A DNA stretch of 64,000 bases from Bryobacter sp. Lineage in GTDB: Bacteria; Acidobacteriota; Terriglobia; Bryobacterales; Bryobacteraceae. The position numbers were made by a program, and so were the translations under genes. How positions within the stretch are numbered: position 1 is the first letter of the stretch; every line of letters begins with the position of its first letter. Below are positions 1 through 8,942 of this stretch, one piece after another. Where the stretch lies: positions 1 to 64,000 of the forward strand of contig JALHNH010000024.1 in NCBI GenBank assembly GCA_022843625.1, read 5' to 3'. The notes beneath the pieces were generated by a model. That model saw nothing but the letters and a program-made list of their open reading frames with translations. It did no database searches and was not told the DNA's origin.

Positions 1-58
1 GATGGACTCGGGCAGTAGGGGCCACACACGCCCCCGGGTCTATGGGCATAAATAGATT

Positions 59-1129
59 ATGCGTGTTCGTGAACTGGCTCAGCGACTGGGTCTTACTTTT
101 GAAGGCGACGGAGAGAAAATTATCTCGGGAGCCGCCGAGCTCGAAAGGGCTGGCACCGGAGATATTGCCTTCGTCGGATCGAAGAAATTCTGGAAGCTTG
201 CGGAGTCGTCAGCCTCCGGCTGCCTCATCGTTAGCTTCGACTATCCATCTGCGGATCGCACAATGATTCGCGCCGCCGAGCCCCGTGCCGCTTTTGCTGG
301 CAGCCTCATGCTGCTCTATCCAAAAATCGCCCCCCAGCCGGGCGTTGCCCCAAGCGCTGTGATCGATTCCGGCGTCAGCCTCGGCGATCAGGTCTCGGTT
401 GCTCACCACACAACCATCGGCGCTGACTCAACGCTGGGAGACCGCGTTCAAGTCCTCGCGGGTTGCAGCATCGGGCGAAACGTCAGGATCGGCAAAGACT
501 CGGTCATTCATCCGCGCGTCACGATTTATGACGGTGTAGAGATCGGGGAACGCGCAATCATCCATTCAGGCGCCGTCATCGGAGCCGATGGCTTCGGCTT
601 CGTTCCTGTGAATGGCGAATGGAAAAAATTCCCTCAGGTGGGAGGTGTCAAGATCGGTGACGACGTCGAAATCGGGGCCAATGCATGCATCGACCGCGCA
701 GCCCTGGGGCTCACCCTCATCGGCAATGGCGTCAAGCTGGACAACATGGTGCACATCGCGCACAATTGCCAGATCGGCGACCAGGTTGTAATCGCCGCGC
801 AAACAGGTTTATCCGGCGGAGTGGTAGTGGAGCATCATGCCATCATTGGCGGTCAGGTTGGAATTGGTGACAAGGCACGCATAGAAAGCGGTGCGGTCCT
901 GGGCTCAGGTTGTGGAGTTCTGACTTCAAAAATCGTACGCGCCGGTCAACCCGTTTGGGGCACTCCGGCCAGGCCTCTTAAAGAGTACCTTGAGCAATTG
1001 GCTCTGGTAGCTCGCCTGCCCCAAACGAAGCGACAGCTTCTTCAAATCCAGCAAAGTCTCGATGCTCTATTAGGGCCGCCGGAACTTCCAATGTCAACTC
1101 CAACCGGGCTGGATCCTGAAGCTGACTAG
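59..1129 (+). CDS. lpxD: UDP-3-O-acylglucosamine N-acyltransferase LpxD
   Basis: Third enzyme of lipid A synthesis: it transfers a 3-hydroxyacyl chain from ACP to the 2-amino group of UDP-3-O-acyl-glucosamine in the cytoplasm. The 356-residue protein has an N-terminal uridine-binding domain (about 1-100) followed by a left-handed beta-helix of hexapeptide repeats (about 105-300). '[10 protein letters not shown]' carries the expected catalytic His near residue 235, and the C-terminus is a helical tail. Length is close to the usual 340. The ATG is the first in frame before the conserved N-terminus. It implies an LPS-bearing outer membrane. Its last 152 bases overlap the end of the convergent kinase-like gene. 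Confidence 0.95.
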   Translation: MRVRELAQRLGLTFEGDGEKIISGAAELERAGTGDIAFVGSKKFWKLAESSASGCLIVSFDYPSADRTMIRAAEPRAAFAGSLMLLYPKIAPQPGVAPSAVIDSGVSLGDQVSVAHHTTIGADSTLGDRVQVLAGCSIGRNVRIGKDSVIHPRVTIYDGVEIGERAIIHSGAVIGADGFGFVPVNGEWKKFPQVGGVKIGDDVEIGANACIDRAALGLTLIGNGVKLDNMVHIAHNCQIGDQVVIAAQTGLSGGVVVEHHAIIGGQVGIGDKARIESGAVLGSGCGVLTSKIVRAGQPVWGTPARPLKEYLEQLALVARLPQTKRQLLQIQQSLDALLGPPELPMSTPTGLDPEAD

Positions 1130-1688
1130 TCATTGTGGCTGAATTTTGGGTAGCGATTCGCTCCATCCACTCCAGCGTCAAGCTGGAGCCCGGTGGCAGG
1201 CTCGAATCATCCAGATTCTGACCCTCGGCTCTGACATGCAAGAGAGTGCTGCCACTGGAAAGCACCAGCGTTTCCACATGAATCTCAGTACCCGGTTTGG
1301 CAACGGTCCGAAAGAATCGGCAAATCCCTTGCACCATTTCGCGCGCCTGTTGAAAATCCATCCAAACCGGTGCGCCGGCCAGTTCGAGATCGAAATGAGG
1401 CCAATGTGAATCGTGCTGCACTTGCTCGAAAACAAACTCACTGAATAGCTCGTCCAGATCCACTGCTTCTGGATGAGCGTCGGTTTGTTTTGCCAGGGAA
1501 AGAGTATCGTTCAGGATCCAACCGCTCTGCTCGACCAGATGTCGAAGACGGGTGAGCTGTTCGAGAACACGGGGGTCGCCGTGAGGCAGCGCAAGCTCCA
1601 GGTAGTACGCGATCGATTCGATCGTGCTGAGTGGCTGGCGCAGCTCATGAGCAAGGTTATAAAGTAGAAATTCGTTGGATTGCGGCAT
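978..1688 (-). CDS. Histidine-kinase-like protein with degenerate ATPase part
   Basis: Residues about 10-70 read like a HisKA dimerisation/phosphoacceptor helix pair: '[15 protein letters not shown]' matches the H-box pattern HExRxPL. The C-terminal half has the length of a small HATPase domain, but I cannot find clear N, G1 or G2 boxes, so catalytic ability is doubtful. No sensor, PAS or membrane segment precedes the H-box. The start is placed at the internal Met just before 'PQSNEF'; an upstream ATG at 1736 would add 16 residues encoded by a T-rich stretch. The last 50 codons are antisense to lpxD. It may be a phosphotransfer or anti-kinase protein, or a decaying kinase. Confidence 0.55.
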   Translation of the reverse strand: MPQSNEFLLYNLAHELRQPLSTIESIAYYLELALPHGDPRVLEQLTRLRHLVEQSGWILNDTLSLAKQTDAHPEAVDLDELFSEFVFEQVQHDSHWPHFDLELAGAPVWMDFQQAREMVQGICRFFRTVAKPGTEIHVETLVLSSGSTLLHVRAEGQNLDDSSLPPGSSLTLEWMERIATQNSATMTSQLQDPARLELTLEVPAALIEHRDFAGFEEAVASFGAGELPEPIAQGTL

Positions 1689-1742
1689 CGACGAAAAAAA
1701 ATAAACTTGTGCCGGGGGAGCTTCCACAGTATACATAACTCA

Positions 1743-2999
1743 ATGACCAGAAGAACTGCCTTATTTTTGTCTGCTCCTTTGTGGGCCCAAAACAGTACCA
1801 GGTACCGCACTGCCATTATTGGCGCGGGCTGGTGGGGCAACAACATCCTTCGCTGCGCAATGGAAGCCGGTCAGTCGAAAATCGTTGGTATTTCTGACGT
1901 CGACGAAACAGCAATTACCGCCACATCTTCTGAAGTCGCCAGGCTTACCGGCGATCAACCCAATCGCTACCGCGACTATCGCGAGATGCTTGCCAAAGAA
2001 AAACCCGAGATCTGTATCGTCGCCACTCCAGACCACTGGCACGCACTTCCCGTCATCGCCGCGCTCAAGTCTGGTGCACACGTTTACGTAGAAAAACCCA
2101 TCAGCCACACCCTCCGCGAAGGCTCGGCCATGCTCAAAACCGCTCGTGACACCCAGCGCCTTGTACAGGTAGGCACACACCGCCGCATGTCTCCACACTG
2201 CATTTCAGGGATGGAGTTCCTCAAGAGCGGAAAGGTAGGCAAAATTGGCATGGTCCGCGCCTTCGTCGGCAGCGCCGGCGGGGCAGGCGTCAAAACACCC
2301 GATAGCGAAGCTCCCGCAGGCCTGGATTGGGACGCCTGGTGCGGCCCCGCCCCCTATAGACCCTACAACAAAACAATTCATCCCAGGGGCTTCCGGCAGT
2401 ACATGGACTTTGCCAATGGCACTGTCGGTGACTGGGGCATCCACTGGTTCGACCAGCTCCTCTGGTGGACCGAAGAAAAATATCCGCGCAAAGTCTTCTC
2501 AACCGGCGGCCGCTTCATCCGTCAGGACAACACCGACGCCCCTGACACCTTGATTACAAGCTTTGAATTCGAGAGCTTCCGTTGCACCTGGGAGCACCGC
2601 CTCTACGCCAACAACAACGCCGAGAAGGCTGCCATTGGCTGCTACTTCTATGGCACTGAAGGCACCTTTCATATGGGCTGGCGAGACGGTTGGTCTTTTT
2701 TTCCTTCCGACGCCCAAAAGCCCACCATCCACGTCGAGCCACAACTCAACGCGCCAGACGGCCAGAACATCCGCGAGCTCTGGAAAGACTTCCTGGATTC
2801 CATCGCCGCCAAACGTCTCCCCGCTTGCGACATTGAGAAAGGCCATCAAGCCACCGCAATGAGCATGCTCGCCATAGCCTCGCTCAAGTACGGCAAAAGC
2901 CTTGACTGGGACGGCAAAAAAGAAATTATCACCAACGAATCCGCTGCAAACAAATTGCTCGCACGCAACTACCGCAAGGGCTACGATTACCCCAAGTGA
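1743..2999 (+). CDS. Gfo/Idh/MocA family oxidoreductase
   Basis: NAD(P)-dependent sugar or cyclitol oxidoreductase family. After a short leader starting 'MTRRTALFLSAPLWAQ' (Tat-like, with Arg-Arg), the Rossmann motif 'AIIGAGWWGNN' appears, then the family hallmark 'HVYVEKPISHT' with the catalytic EKP lysine, and a large C-terminal alpha/beta substrate domain including 'GDWGIHWFDQLLWW'. The 418-residue length is typical of the secreted Acidobacteria/Planctomycetes subgroup. The ATG at 1743 is chosen over an upstream start at 1680 because it begins the leader. It diverges from the kinase-like gene with a gap of about 54 bases. Substrate cannot be inferred. Confidence 0.85.
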   Translation: MTRRTALFLSAPLWAQNSTRYRTAIIGAGWWGNNILRCAMEAGQSKIVGISDVDETAITATSSEVARLTGDQPNRYRDYREMLAKEKPEICIVATPDHWHALPVIAALKSGAHVYVEKPISHTLREGSAMLKTARDTQRLVQVGTHRRMSPHCISGMEFLKSGKVGKIGMVRAFVGSAGGAGVKTPDSEAPAGLDWDAWCGPAPYRPYNKTIHPRGFRQYMDFANGTVGDWGIHWFDQLLWWTEEKYPRKVFSTGGRFIRQDNTDAPDTLITSFEFESFRCTWEHRLYANNNAEKAAIGCYFYGTEGTFHMGWRDGWSFFPSDAQKPTIHVEPQLNAPDGQNIRELWKDFLDSIAAKRLPACDIEKGHQATAMSMLAIASLKYGKSLDWDGKKEIITNESAANKLLARNYRKGYDYPK

Positions 3000-3547
3000 T
3001 CGAAGTATGAAATACCGGCGATTCCTGCCGCCCCAGCTTCAACACACAATCTTTCGTTCGCCTGAGTTATGCCCCCCAGAGCGAGCACAGGAATTTTGAC
3101 CTGCGCCACAGCTGCCTCGAGCATGGCAACCCCAAGAGCAGGCCCGTAGCCGGGCTTCGAAGCACTCTCAAAGATGGGGCTGAGATAGGCATAATTTGCA
3201 CCCTCTGCCTCGGCGCGGAGAACATCGTCCAGCGAGTGACAGGAAACACCAATCATCAAGTGCGAACCAAAGCGCTCCTTCAGCACAATCGGAGCAATTC
3301 GATGCGATGGCAGGTGCACCCCATCAGCCCCCGAAGCCAGACAGACATCCATCCGGTCATTGATCAGAAGCTTCCCTTGAAACCTGCGCCTCAAGTCATG
3401 CGCACGTAACAGGAGCTCCCCGGCATCGAGATCTTTTACCCGCAACTGAATCACGTCCGCCGCAGGCAGCCTTCCCAGGTTCCCATCACTGATGCAATGC
3501 CGTGTCACAGAATTCGAAGCGTAGTGGTGGGAAAGCGAAGCGTCCAC
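2987..3547 (-). CDS. Thiamine-phosphate synthase / TenI-like protein
   Basis: A compact TIM-barrel protein of 186 residues in the ThiE/TenI family. Visible family signatures are 'VIQLRVKDLDAGEL' near the N-terminus, 'LLINDRMDVCLASGADGVHLP', 'GVSCHSLDDVLRAEAEGA', 'YLSPIFESASKPGYGPALG' and 'VLALGGI'. ThiE joins HMP-PP and thiazole phosphate to make thiamine phosphate; TenI/ThiE-like paralogues act as thiazole tautomerases or have unknown roles, and the two are not separable here. The 5' end overlaps modC by 43 bases, so translation is probably coupled to the mod genes. The 3' end overlaps the convergent oxidoreductase by 13 bases. Confidence 0.8.
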   Translation of the reverse strand: MDASLSHHYASNSVTRHCISDGNLGRLPAADVIQLRVKDLDAGELLLRAHDLRRRFQGKLLINDRMDVCLASGADGVHLPSHRIAPIVLKERFGSHLMIGVSCHSLDDVLRAEAEGANYAYLSPIFESASKPGYGPALGVAMLEAAVAQVKIPVLALGGITQANERLCVEAGAAGIAGISYFDHLG

Positions 3548-4575
3548 TCGCGGTGGTGCCGGTTCTCGGCAAACTCCTCCAGCGGCAGCTCCACAATCAG
3601 CCCGCCGGCAAAGTGCAGCAACGCAGTTCTGGCGGTCTCAGAGGCGGCTTCCAGCGTCAGTACCAGACTTCCCTTTTCCGCCTTCCCCATTTTCGGCGTC
3701 ACAGCGATTTCATCCCGGCGCACACACACCGTTACACGATCGCCAAGCAATCGCGCCGGATAATACGGCCCCTCGAGATCAATGTCGTTCCACTTGAGCT
3801 TGCTCCGGTTTGCACCAGGGTCCAGTTGCTTGATTTCCGCCGGCAACAAATTGAACAGACCCAGCAGGTCGGCAACTCCAGCAGACGCGGGCTGATTCAG
3901 GATCTCGCGCGGGCTTCCGGATTGCGCAATCCGGCCATCAATCAGCACATGCATCTGATCGGCAAGGATAAAAGCTTCTTCCAGGTCATGCGTCACCAGC
4001 AACACGGGCACGGCAAACTCATCGCGAATCCTCGCAAGAATCTCATAAAACTCATGGCGCAGCGTAGTATCTAGCCCGGTAGACGGCTCGTCCAGCAACA
4101 GCACTTCAGGCTCAACCACCAGTGCCCGTGCAATAGAACAACGTTGACGCTGTCCGCCCGAAACCTCATTCGGCTTACGTCCGGCAATTTCGGTCAGACG
4201 GAAAGACTCGAGCAACTGGTTCACCTTGCGATGGCGCTCCAGCTTTGGCAGTGCTGTGGCGGCAAAGGCCAGATTCTCCCGCAAACTCATATGCGGAAAC
4301 AACGCATGACGCTGAAACAGATACCCGCAGCCTCGCTGCTGAGGCGGCAGAAAAACTCCAGTCCCAACATCCACAAGTAAACGGTCGTTCAGCAGAATGC
4401 GCCCGCCATCCGGCTTCGAAAAGCCTGCGATCAAATCCAGGGTCAACGACTTGCCAGACCCGCTTGGGCCAAACAAAACAGTAGTCCCCGCACCCACCTG
4501 AAACTGGGCGTTCAACTCAAAGCCGGCAGCATCTCCTGTCGGTGCAAAGCGCTTTTGTAGACGTACTTCGAGCAT
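3505..4575 (-). CDS. modC: Molybdate ABC transporter ATP-binding protein
   Basis: Cytoplasmic ATPase of a molybdate/tungstate importer. It shows Walker A 'FGPSGSGKSLTLDL', Q-loop region, ABC signature 'SGGQRQRCSIARAL', Walker B 'VLLLDEPSTGLD' and the switch His in 'LLVTHDLEEAF'. The C-terminal 120 residues form a TOBE/Mop-like domain of the kind that binds molybdate in ModC. At 356 residues it is normal length. It lies 4 bases after modB and overlaps the following thiE-like gene. ModC rather than another importer ATPase is favoured by the adjacent ModB and the C-terminal domain. Confidence 0.9.
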   Translation of the reverse strand: MLEVRLQKRFAPTGDAAGFELNAQFQVGAGTTVLFGPSGSGKSLTLDLIAGFSKPDGGRILLNDRLLVDVGTGVFLPPQQRGCGYLFQRHALFPHMSLRENLAFAATALPKLERHRKVNQLLESFRLTEIAGRKPNEVSGGQRQRCSIARALVVEPEVLLLDEPSTGLDTTLRHEFYEILARIRDEFAVPVLLVTHDLEEAFILADQMHVLIDGRIAQSGSPREILNQPASAGVADLLGLFNLLPAEIKQLDPGANRSKLKWNDIDLEGPYYPARLLGDRVTVCVRRDEIAVTPKMGKAEKGSLVLTLEAASETARTALLHFAGGLIVELPLEEFAENRHHREWTLRFPTTTLRIL

Positions 4576-4579
4576 CTCT

Positions 4580-5245
4580 TTAGCTTCGCAATGCCTGAGG
4601 TGGATTCATTCGATTTGCTAACCAAACCACAAGCAGCCCGATCGCAGACACAATCAGCACTAGTGTGCGGGCCAGCGAAGCATTGCCAGATTCCACAGCG
4701 TCGTAGATTGCAACAGAAAGCGTCTGCGTCTTCCCCGGGATGTTTCCGGCAATCATGATCGTCACTCCAAAATCTCCCAGGCTACGTGCAAAAGCCAGCA
4801 CTGCAGATGCTGCAATCGCTCGCTGGCACAACGGTAACACTACCCGCAAATAGATCGTCCACTCAGGCAATCCAAGGCTCCGGGCCGACTTGATGTAAAT
4901 CGGATCAACACTCTCAATTGCCGCACGAAGGTACTTGGTCAGCAATGGCGCCGAGTGAACAATAGCCGCAATCACCGCAGCCTTTGGCGTAAACACAAGA
5001 GGGCTGCCCGTCAAAGACTCCCACGCACGTCCCAGCCACGATTCACGTCCCAGAACAATCAGCAAATAATAGCCAAGAACGGTAGGCGGTAACACCAGAG
5101 GAAGCGCAATCGCAGCATCCAGCAGATCCTTCCCGCGGAATTCAAGAAAGCTGAGTGCCCAGGCCACAAGCAGTGCAATCACCAGCGAGATTGCGGTAGC
5201 GGCAATCGCAACTTCCAGACTAAGTACGAGGGGAAAGTAATCCAT
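4580..5245 (-). CDS. modB: Molybdate ABC transporter permease
   Basis: Inner-membrane permease of 221 residues with five or six hydrophobic helices. The EAA-type coupling loop is seen around 'KSARSLGLPEWTIYLRVVLP', followed by 'LGDFGVTIMIAGNIPGKTQT', highly typical of ModB (the GD/EFG..IAGNIPG motif). It faces ModC directly downstream. The usual third component, periplasmic ModA, is not present on either side; the upstream gene, overlapping by one base, encodes a ThuA-like secreted protein instead. Confidence 0.9.
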   Translation of the reverse strand: MDYFPLVLSLEVAIAATAISLVIALLVAWALSFLEFRGKDLLDAAIALPLVLPPTVLGYYLLIVLGRESWLGRAWESLTGSPLVFTPKAAVIAAIVHSAPLLTKYLRAAIESVDPIYIKSARSLGLPEWTIYLRVVLPLCQRAIAASAVLAFARSLGDFGVTIMIAGNIPGKTQTLSVAIYDAVESGNASLARTLVLIVSAIGLLVVWLANRMNPPQALRS

Positions 5246-6069
5246 TACTTCGAAGGCCTGGGGCGAGGAGTAGCATCACCCTCGGTCAACTTCAGCGCCC
5301 ACTTGATCGCCTCGGTGTACATCTTGCGGATATCGGGCCGGTTCAATGCCTGATCATGATGCCCAAAGGTCGAATAAAATACCCGGCCCTTGCCGTATTC
5401 CTTCACCCACGCAACAGCAAAATCCCCATCGCTGCGGCGAATGTTCTTCGCCTGCATATCAAGCTTGGATTCATCGAGCCGCGCCAGCACACGCACCTTG
5501 TCACGCGAATAGGCCCTGGCCTGATAGATCTCGTCGTTTATGACAAACGCCTTCGGAAAGTGCGCGGTAGCAGGGTGCTCGCGATCCTCAACAATCACCG
5601 GAGCGTCAAAAGTATTCCAGGGATGGCTGTCAAAGTAGCCGCCCACCATTTCGCCGTACTCCGGCCATTGGTAGTTGGTGTCAATCGCCGTATGTCCGCC
5701 AATAAAACCCTTCCCGTCATCCTTGATGAAACTCAGCAGCGCCGCCTTTTGCTCGTCATCCATCACTAGCTCACCTGTCGTATGAAAATAAACGGCATCA
5801 AAGTAATCCAGATTCCGCTTGTTCGCACCCAGTTTTTTCTTGGTGATGAATTCACTGCTCGTCTGAATGTAGGTGTCCCAAAGACCCGTTTCTTTACCAA
5901 GGTCGTAAATCATGTGCAGCGCAGTCGAGGTTGCATCATGATGAAATCCACGTGTTTCTCCGATCGCAAGCACCCGCTTGCGCTTGATCTGGGGCTGCGC
6001 CTCAGAGCAGGTTGTGACTAGACCCAACAGAACCAATAGGGCGGCACTGCCTTGAAAAAAGGATTTCAT
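5245..6069 (-). CDS. Secreted ThuA-like domain protein
   Basis: A 274-residue protein with an N-terminal signal peptide (hydrophobic stretch about 4-22, then 'CSEAQPQ'; the Cys could be a lipobox variant but is not ideal). The body fits the ThuA / trehalose-utilisation family, a class I glutamine-amidotransferase-like flavodoxin fold: 'VLAIGETRGFHHDATS', 'YFHTTGELVMDDEQKAAL', 'GKGFIGGHTAID', 'YGKGRVFYSTFGHHDQAL'. The family is linked to carbohydrate turnover, but its reaction is not established in general. The stop codon overlaps the modB start by one base, so it is the first gene of a thuA-modB-modC-thiE-like run. Confidence 0.82.
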   Translation of the reverse strand: MKSFFQGSAALLVLLGLVTTCSEAQPQIKRKRVLAIGETRGFHHDATSTALHMIYDLGKETGLWDTYIQTSSEFITKKKLGANKRNLDYFDAVYFHTTGELVMDDEQKAALLSFIKDDGKGFIGGHTAIDTNYQWPEYGEMVGGYFDSHPWNTFDAPVIVEDREHPATAHFPKAFVINDEIYQARAYSRDKVRVLARLDESKLDMQAKNIRRSDGDFAVAWVKEYGKGRVFYSTFGHHDQALNRPDIRKMYTEAIKWALKLTEGDATPRPRPSK

Positions 6070-6117
6070 TTTTGACTCTCCGAATGGGAATCATAACGCA
6101 GATGAAATACTAGTAGT

Positions 6118-7098
6118 TTGGAAAGTCACGAGAAAACAGTCCGCATCGCCGTAGCAGGCGCTGGCGCATTCGGACGCAACCACATTCGAGTCTTGAAAGA
6201 TCTTCAAGGCGCCACTCTTACAGGCATCTATGATCGCGATCCGGCAACCGCCTCAACCGCAGCTAGCGAATTCGGAGTCCAGGCTTTTGACTCGCTCGAG
6301 GCTCTTGCCCAAGCTTCACAAGCCTGCGTCGTCGCTGTACCTACCATTGCCCATTCTGAAGTCGGAAGCCAACTCCTTGAAGCCGGTCTCGATATCCTTG
6401 TCGAAAAGCCGATCGCCCTGGACCTCCAAAGCGCCCAACATCTGGTCAGCCTCGCAGCACTGCACAAACGCATCCTTCAGGTAGGCCATCTCGAACGCTT
6501 CAACCCCGCAGTCACCGCGCTCGAAAAATCAATCACCCTTCCGCTCTTCTTCGAGATCCACCGGCTAAGCGTCTTCACTCCCCGTAGCCTCGACGTTGAC
6601 GTGGTACTCGATTTGATGATCCACGACATCGAAATTCTCCTGGCCCTCACCGGAAAAGAACCCGTCGGAATCCAGGCCGCCGGCATCCACATATTGAGTG
6701 AGAAAGTCGACATCGCCAACGTTCGTATGGAATTCCCCGGAGGTGTTATAGCAAACCTTACCGCAAGCCGCGCGTCTACTGAGAGGGTACGCAAGCTCCG
6801 TGTCTTCCAGCCCGGTGCCTACCTCAGCATGGATTACGCAAAGCAGGAACTCTTCGGCATCGAAATCGGGCCCCAGCGGCAGGTCCGCATCAAACCGCAA
6901 CTTGTCGTCAAAAATGAACCCCTTCGCCTCGAACTCGAAGCATTCCTGCAAAGCGTTACCACCCGCGAGAAACCAAAAGTAGACGGAGAGACGTCTTTAA
7001 GAGCATTGCGGGTAGCCCTGGATGTAGTGGATAAAATTGAGTTACACGCAGGCGTCGTCTCCGAAACTCTGAAAGTTGCTGGCTATCCTTCCTACTGA
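6118..7098 (+). CDS. Gfo/Idh/MocA family oxidoreductase
   Basis: A cytoplasmic 326-residue NAD(P)-dependent oxidoreductase without a leader. Rossmann motif 'VAGAGAFGRNHIRVL' is at about 10-24 and the EKP lysine lies in 'DILVEKPIALD' near residue 100; 'VGHLERFNPAV' and 'DLMIHDIEI' are conserved in the subgroup often encoded near lipid A genes in Acidobacteria. The start is a TTG; no better ATG lies before the Rossmann motif. It differs from the Tat-leader members at 1743 and 59473 and is likely to act on a nucleotide sugar or cytoplasmic sugar, but the substrate is unknown. Confidence 0.85.
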   Translation: MESHEKTVRIAVAGAGAFGRNHIRVLKDLQGATLTGIYDRDPATASTAASEFGVQAFDSLEALAQASQACVVAVPTIAHSEVGSQLLEAGLDILVEKPIALDLQSAQHLVSLAALHKRILQVGHLERFNPAVTALEKSITLPLFFEIHRLSVFTPRSLDVDVVLDLMIHDIEILLALTGKEPVGIQAAGIHILSEKVDIANVRMEFPGGVIANLTASRASTERVRKLRVFQPGAYLSMDYAKQELFGIEIGPQRQVRIKPQLVVKNEPLRLELEAFLQSVTTREKPKVDGETSLRALRVALDVVDKIELHAGVVSETLKVAGYPSY

Positions 7099-8110
7099 TC
7101 CAATTGATCGGCCAATTCCAGATCTCAATCTCATCAAGGATTGGGACGACGGATCGATGCGCCCAAAAATCGGCCTGGTCTCTGCCCTCTCCATCGCGGT
7201 TCACATCATGCTCTTCGGCATCATACTCGCCACACCAAAGAGCTTCTTTGAAAGCAACCCGCGCAACCCCCGCGACCTTCAACAGGTCGAGCGCAAAGTC
7301 ACCCCGCTGGTCGCCCCGCGCTTTGAGCTCACGCAAAAGGAGCCCAATAAAGGCCCGGTCAAGCAAGAGCTAACCCTAGACGACCTCAACGCGAGCATGC
7401 AACAAAAGCGGGCCCCTAAGACCTACATCCCACCCCCAACCCCAGCGCAAAAGGCGGAGCCCGCCCCTCGCCCGCTCGAAGCCCCACCGCAAATCCAGGC
7501 ATCGATCCCCGACAACCGAACCCTCGCTCAGCTCGGTACGCCGCAGATTGCACCTCCAGAGCTGAAGCCTCTTGAGCAACCCAAGCGAAACCCCTTTGAA
7601 ACCGCAGGCCAAACCGCCGGAGTCAGGAAGGGCAGCGAAGACGGTCGAATCCCAGAAATGAAGCGGCAGAGCATCGACGAACTGATGCGTCAAAGCATCC
7701 CCGGCTCACAAGGCACCAGTGGCCAGATTGTTACCGATTTACCCTCTCAGACGAACCCGATGCAGCCTCAAAACCAAATCGGATCGAGCCTCGAATTATT
7801 GAGCGACCCGCAAGGTGTCGACTTCCGCCCCTACCTCAAGCGCATCCTCGCAATTGTCCGTCGCAACTGGTTCGCGGTCATTCCCGAGAGCGCTCGCTTC
7901 GGACGCCGCGGCAGAACCATGATCCAGTTCTCAATCAGCAAAGATGGGCGCGTCCCCAAGCTTGTGATCTCAGGCCCCTCCGGCACAGAAGCCCTGGACC
8001 GCGCAGCGGTAGCCGGCATCAGCGCCTCCAACCCATTCCCAGCGCTCCCACCGGAATTCAAGGGCGAAGTAATCCGGCTCCAGTTCGGCTTCTCCTACAA
8101 CATGCCATGA
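7076..8110 (+). CDS. TonB family energy transducer protein
   Basis: One transmembrane helix (about residues 32-52) is followed by a long Pro-rich periplasmic linker (about 90-190) and a C-terminal TonB-like domain (about 255-344) with 'YLKRILAIVRRNWFAVIP' and 'LVISGPSGTEALDRAAV'. Such proteins couple the proton motive force through ExbBD to TonB-dependent outer-membrane receptors; one such receptor is encoded at 38648. No exbB/exbD lies nearby. The TTG start used here overlaps the previous gene by 23 bases; an ATG at 7157 would remove 27 residues and place the TM helix almost at the N-terminus. Confidence 0.82.
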   Translation: MLAILPTDPIDRPIPDLNLIKDWDDGSMRPKIGLVSALSIAVHIMLFGIILATPKSFFESNPRNPRDLQQVERKVTPLVAPRFELTQKEPNKGPVKQELTLDDLNASMQQKRAPKTYIPPPTPAQKAEPAPRPLEAPPQIQASIPDNRTLAQLGTPQIAPPELKPLEQPKRNPFETAGQTAGVRKGSEDGRIPEMKRQSIDELMRQSIPGSQGTSGQIVTDLPSQTNPMQPQNQIGSSLELLSDPQGVDFRPYLKRILAIVRRNWFAVIPESARFGRRGRTMIQFSISKDGRVPKLVISGPSGTEALDRAAVAGISASNPFPALPPEFKGEVIRLQFGFSYNMP

Positions 8111-8334
8111 TCAGCAATCGCAAACTCGCACTAGCCATAGCCGCCTACGCGCTGATCGCGCTCTCAGCCTATTTCACCCTCAGCGACAACATGCGCCTCG
8201 CAGTATGGGTCCTCATGGGTGGCCTCGCCCTAAAGACTCTCGTTGCGGCCCAGCAGCTTCGCACCCAGCATCCCGCCGAGACTGCTCAGAGTGGTGGCTC
8301 CGACGAAATAGATTCCCATAAACAACACGATTGA
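8107..8334 (+). CDS. Small two-helix membrane protein
   Basis: A 75-residue protein with two hydrophobic segments (about 7-25 and 31-48) and a polar His/Asp-rich tail. It starts in an ATGA overlap with the TonB-type gene, which argues for coupled translation and a real gene. The 3' third overlaps the convergent zinc-ribbon gene by 105 bases, so the tail is antisense to it. I do not recognise the family. Its role may be linked to the TonB-like protein, but only position supports that. Confidence 0.5.
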   Translation: MISNRKLALAIAAYALIALSAYFTLSDNMRLAVWVLMGGLALKTLVAAQQLRTQHPAETAQSGGSDEIDSHKQHD

Positions 8335-8892
8335 CAGGCCCAGCATCACAGGGTTTTCAAATATTTCCTTCAGCCGGGCCATATCCGTTTCAGAAAAACT
8401 CCCCTGCAGCGCCGCTTCCTGAATCTTCTGCATCTCTCCGGACTCAATCGCCGGAATCACGCTAATCGTGAATAGAATCAAAAACAGGGCAAAGAGAAAC
8501 ACCCCGGTAATCCATCCCATCCTCGCTCCGGCCAGGACCGTCAAATTGGCCCCCGTCCGGCGTTGATAAAACCAGACACTCAACACCCCGGCAGCAAGTG
8601 TGGGCAGAATGATGCCCAGTATCGGCATGCCACTAAAGCCAGCCAGCGGTACAAATAGAACCATGGCAATCGCAGCCACTAGCAAGGCTACCCGAACCGC
8701 AGCACCATTGCTGAAGTTGATCTCAGCCACCGAACTGCTCAACTCTACTTTGTCGAGTAGTTGCTCCATCTCTTGCGGGACTTCGCTCACTTCTTCTTCA
8801 TCAACCGGCATTTCAAACGTTGGCTTGCCGCAGCGGTGACAAAACTTGGCACCTTCGACGAGTTGCGTTCCACAATTACAGACTTCTGGCAC
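8230..8892 (-). CDS. Zinc-ribbon membrane protein
   Basis: The N-terminus carries a zinc-ribbon: 'CNCGTQLVEGAKFCHRCG' has a CxC...CxxC arrangement of the type found in 'zinc_ribbon_2' proteins. An acidic linker (about 28-50) leads to four hydrophobic segments between about 68 and 215, with a soluble loop 'MQKIQEAALQGSF' between the second and third pairs. The function of this class is unknown in general. It diverges from the dehydrogenase gene at 8943 with only 50 bases between starts. Confidence 0.7.
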   Translation of the reverse strand: MPEVCNCGTQLVEGAKFCHRCGKPTFEMPVDEEEVSEVPQEMEQLLDKVELSSSVAEINFSNGAAVRVALLVAAIAMVLFVPLAGFSGMPILGIILPTLAAGVLSVWFYQRRTGANLTVLAGARMGWITGVFLFALFLILFTISVIPAIESGEMQKIQEAALQGSFSETDMARLKEIFENPVMLGLSIVLFMGIYFVGATTLSSLGGMLGAKLLGRNESL

Positions 8893-8942
8893 ACCTTCAT
8901 CCTAGCAACCGCTTCAGGCACGATATCCTAACAAGTTAACCT

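Noticed and set aside
18-34. GGGGC-loop-GCCCC hairpin just before lpxD
   Set aside because: Only five base pairs and no T-run; the window starts too close to judge whether it ends an upstream gene.
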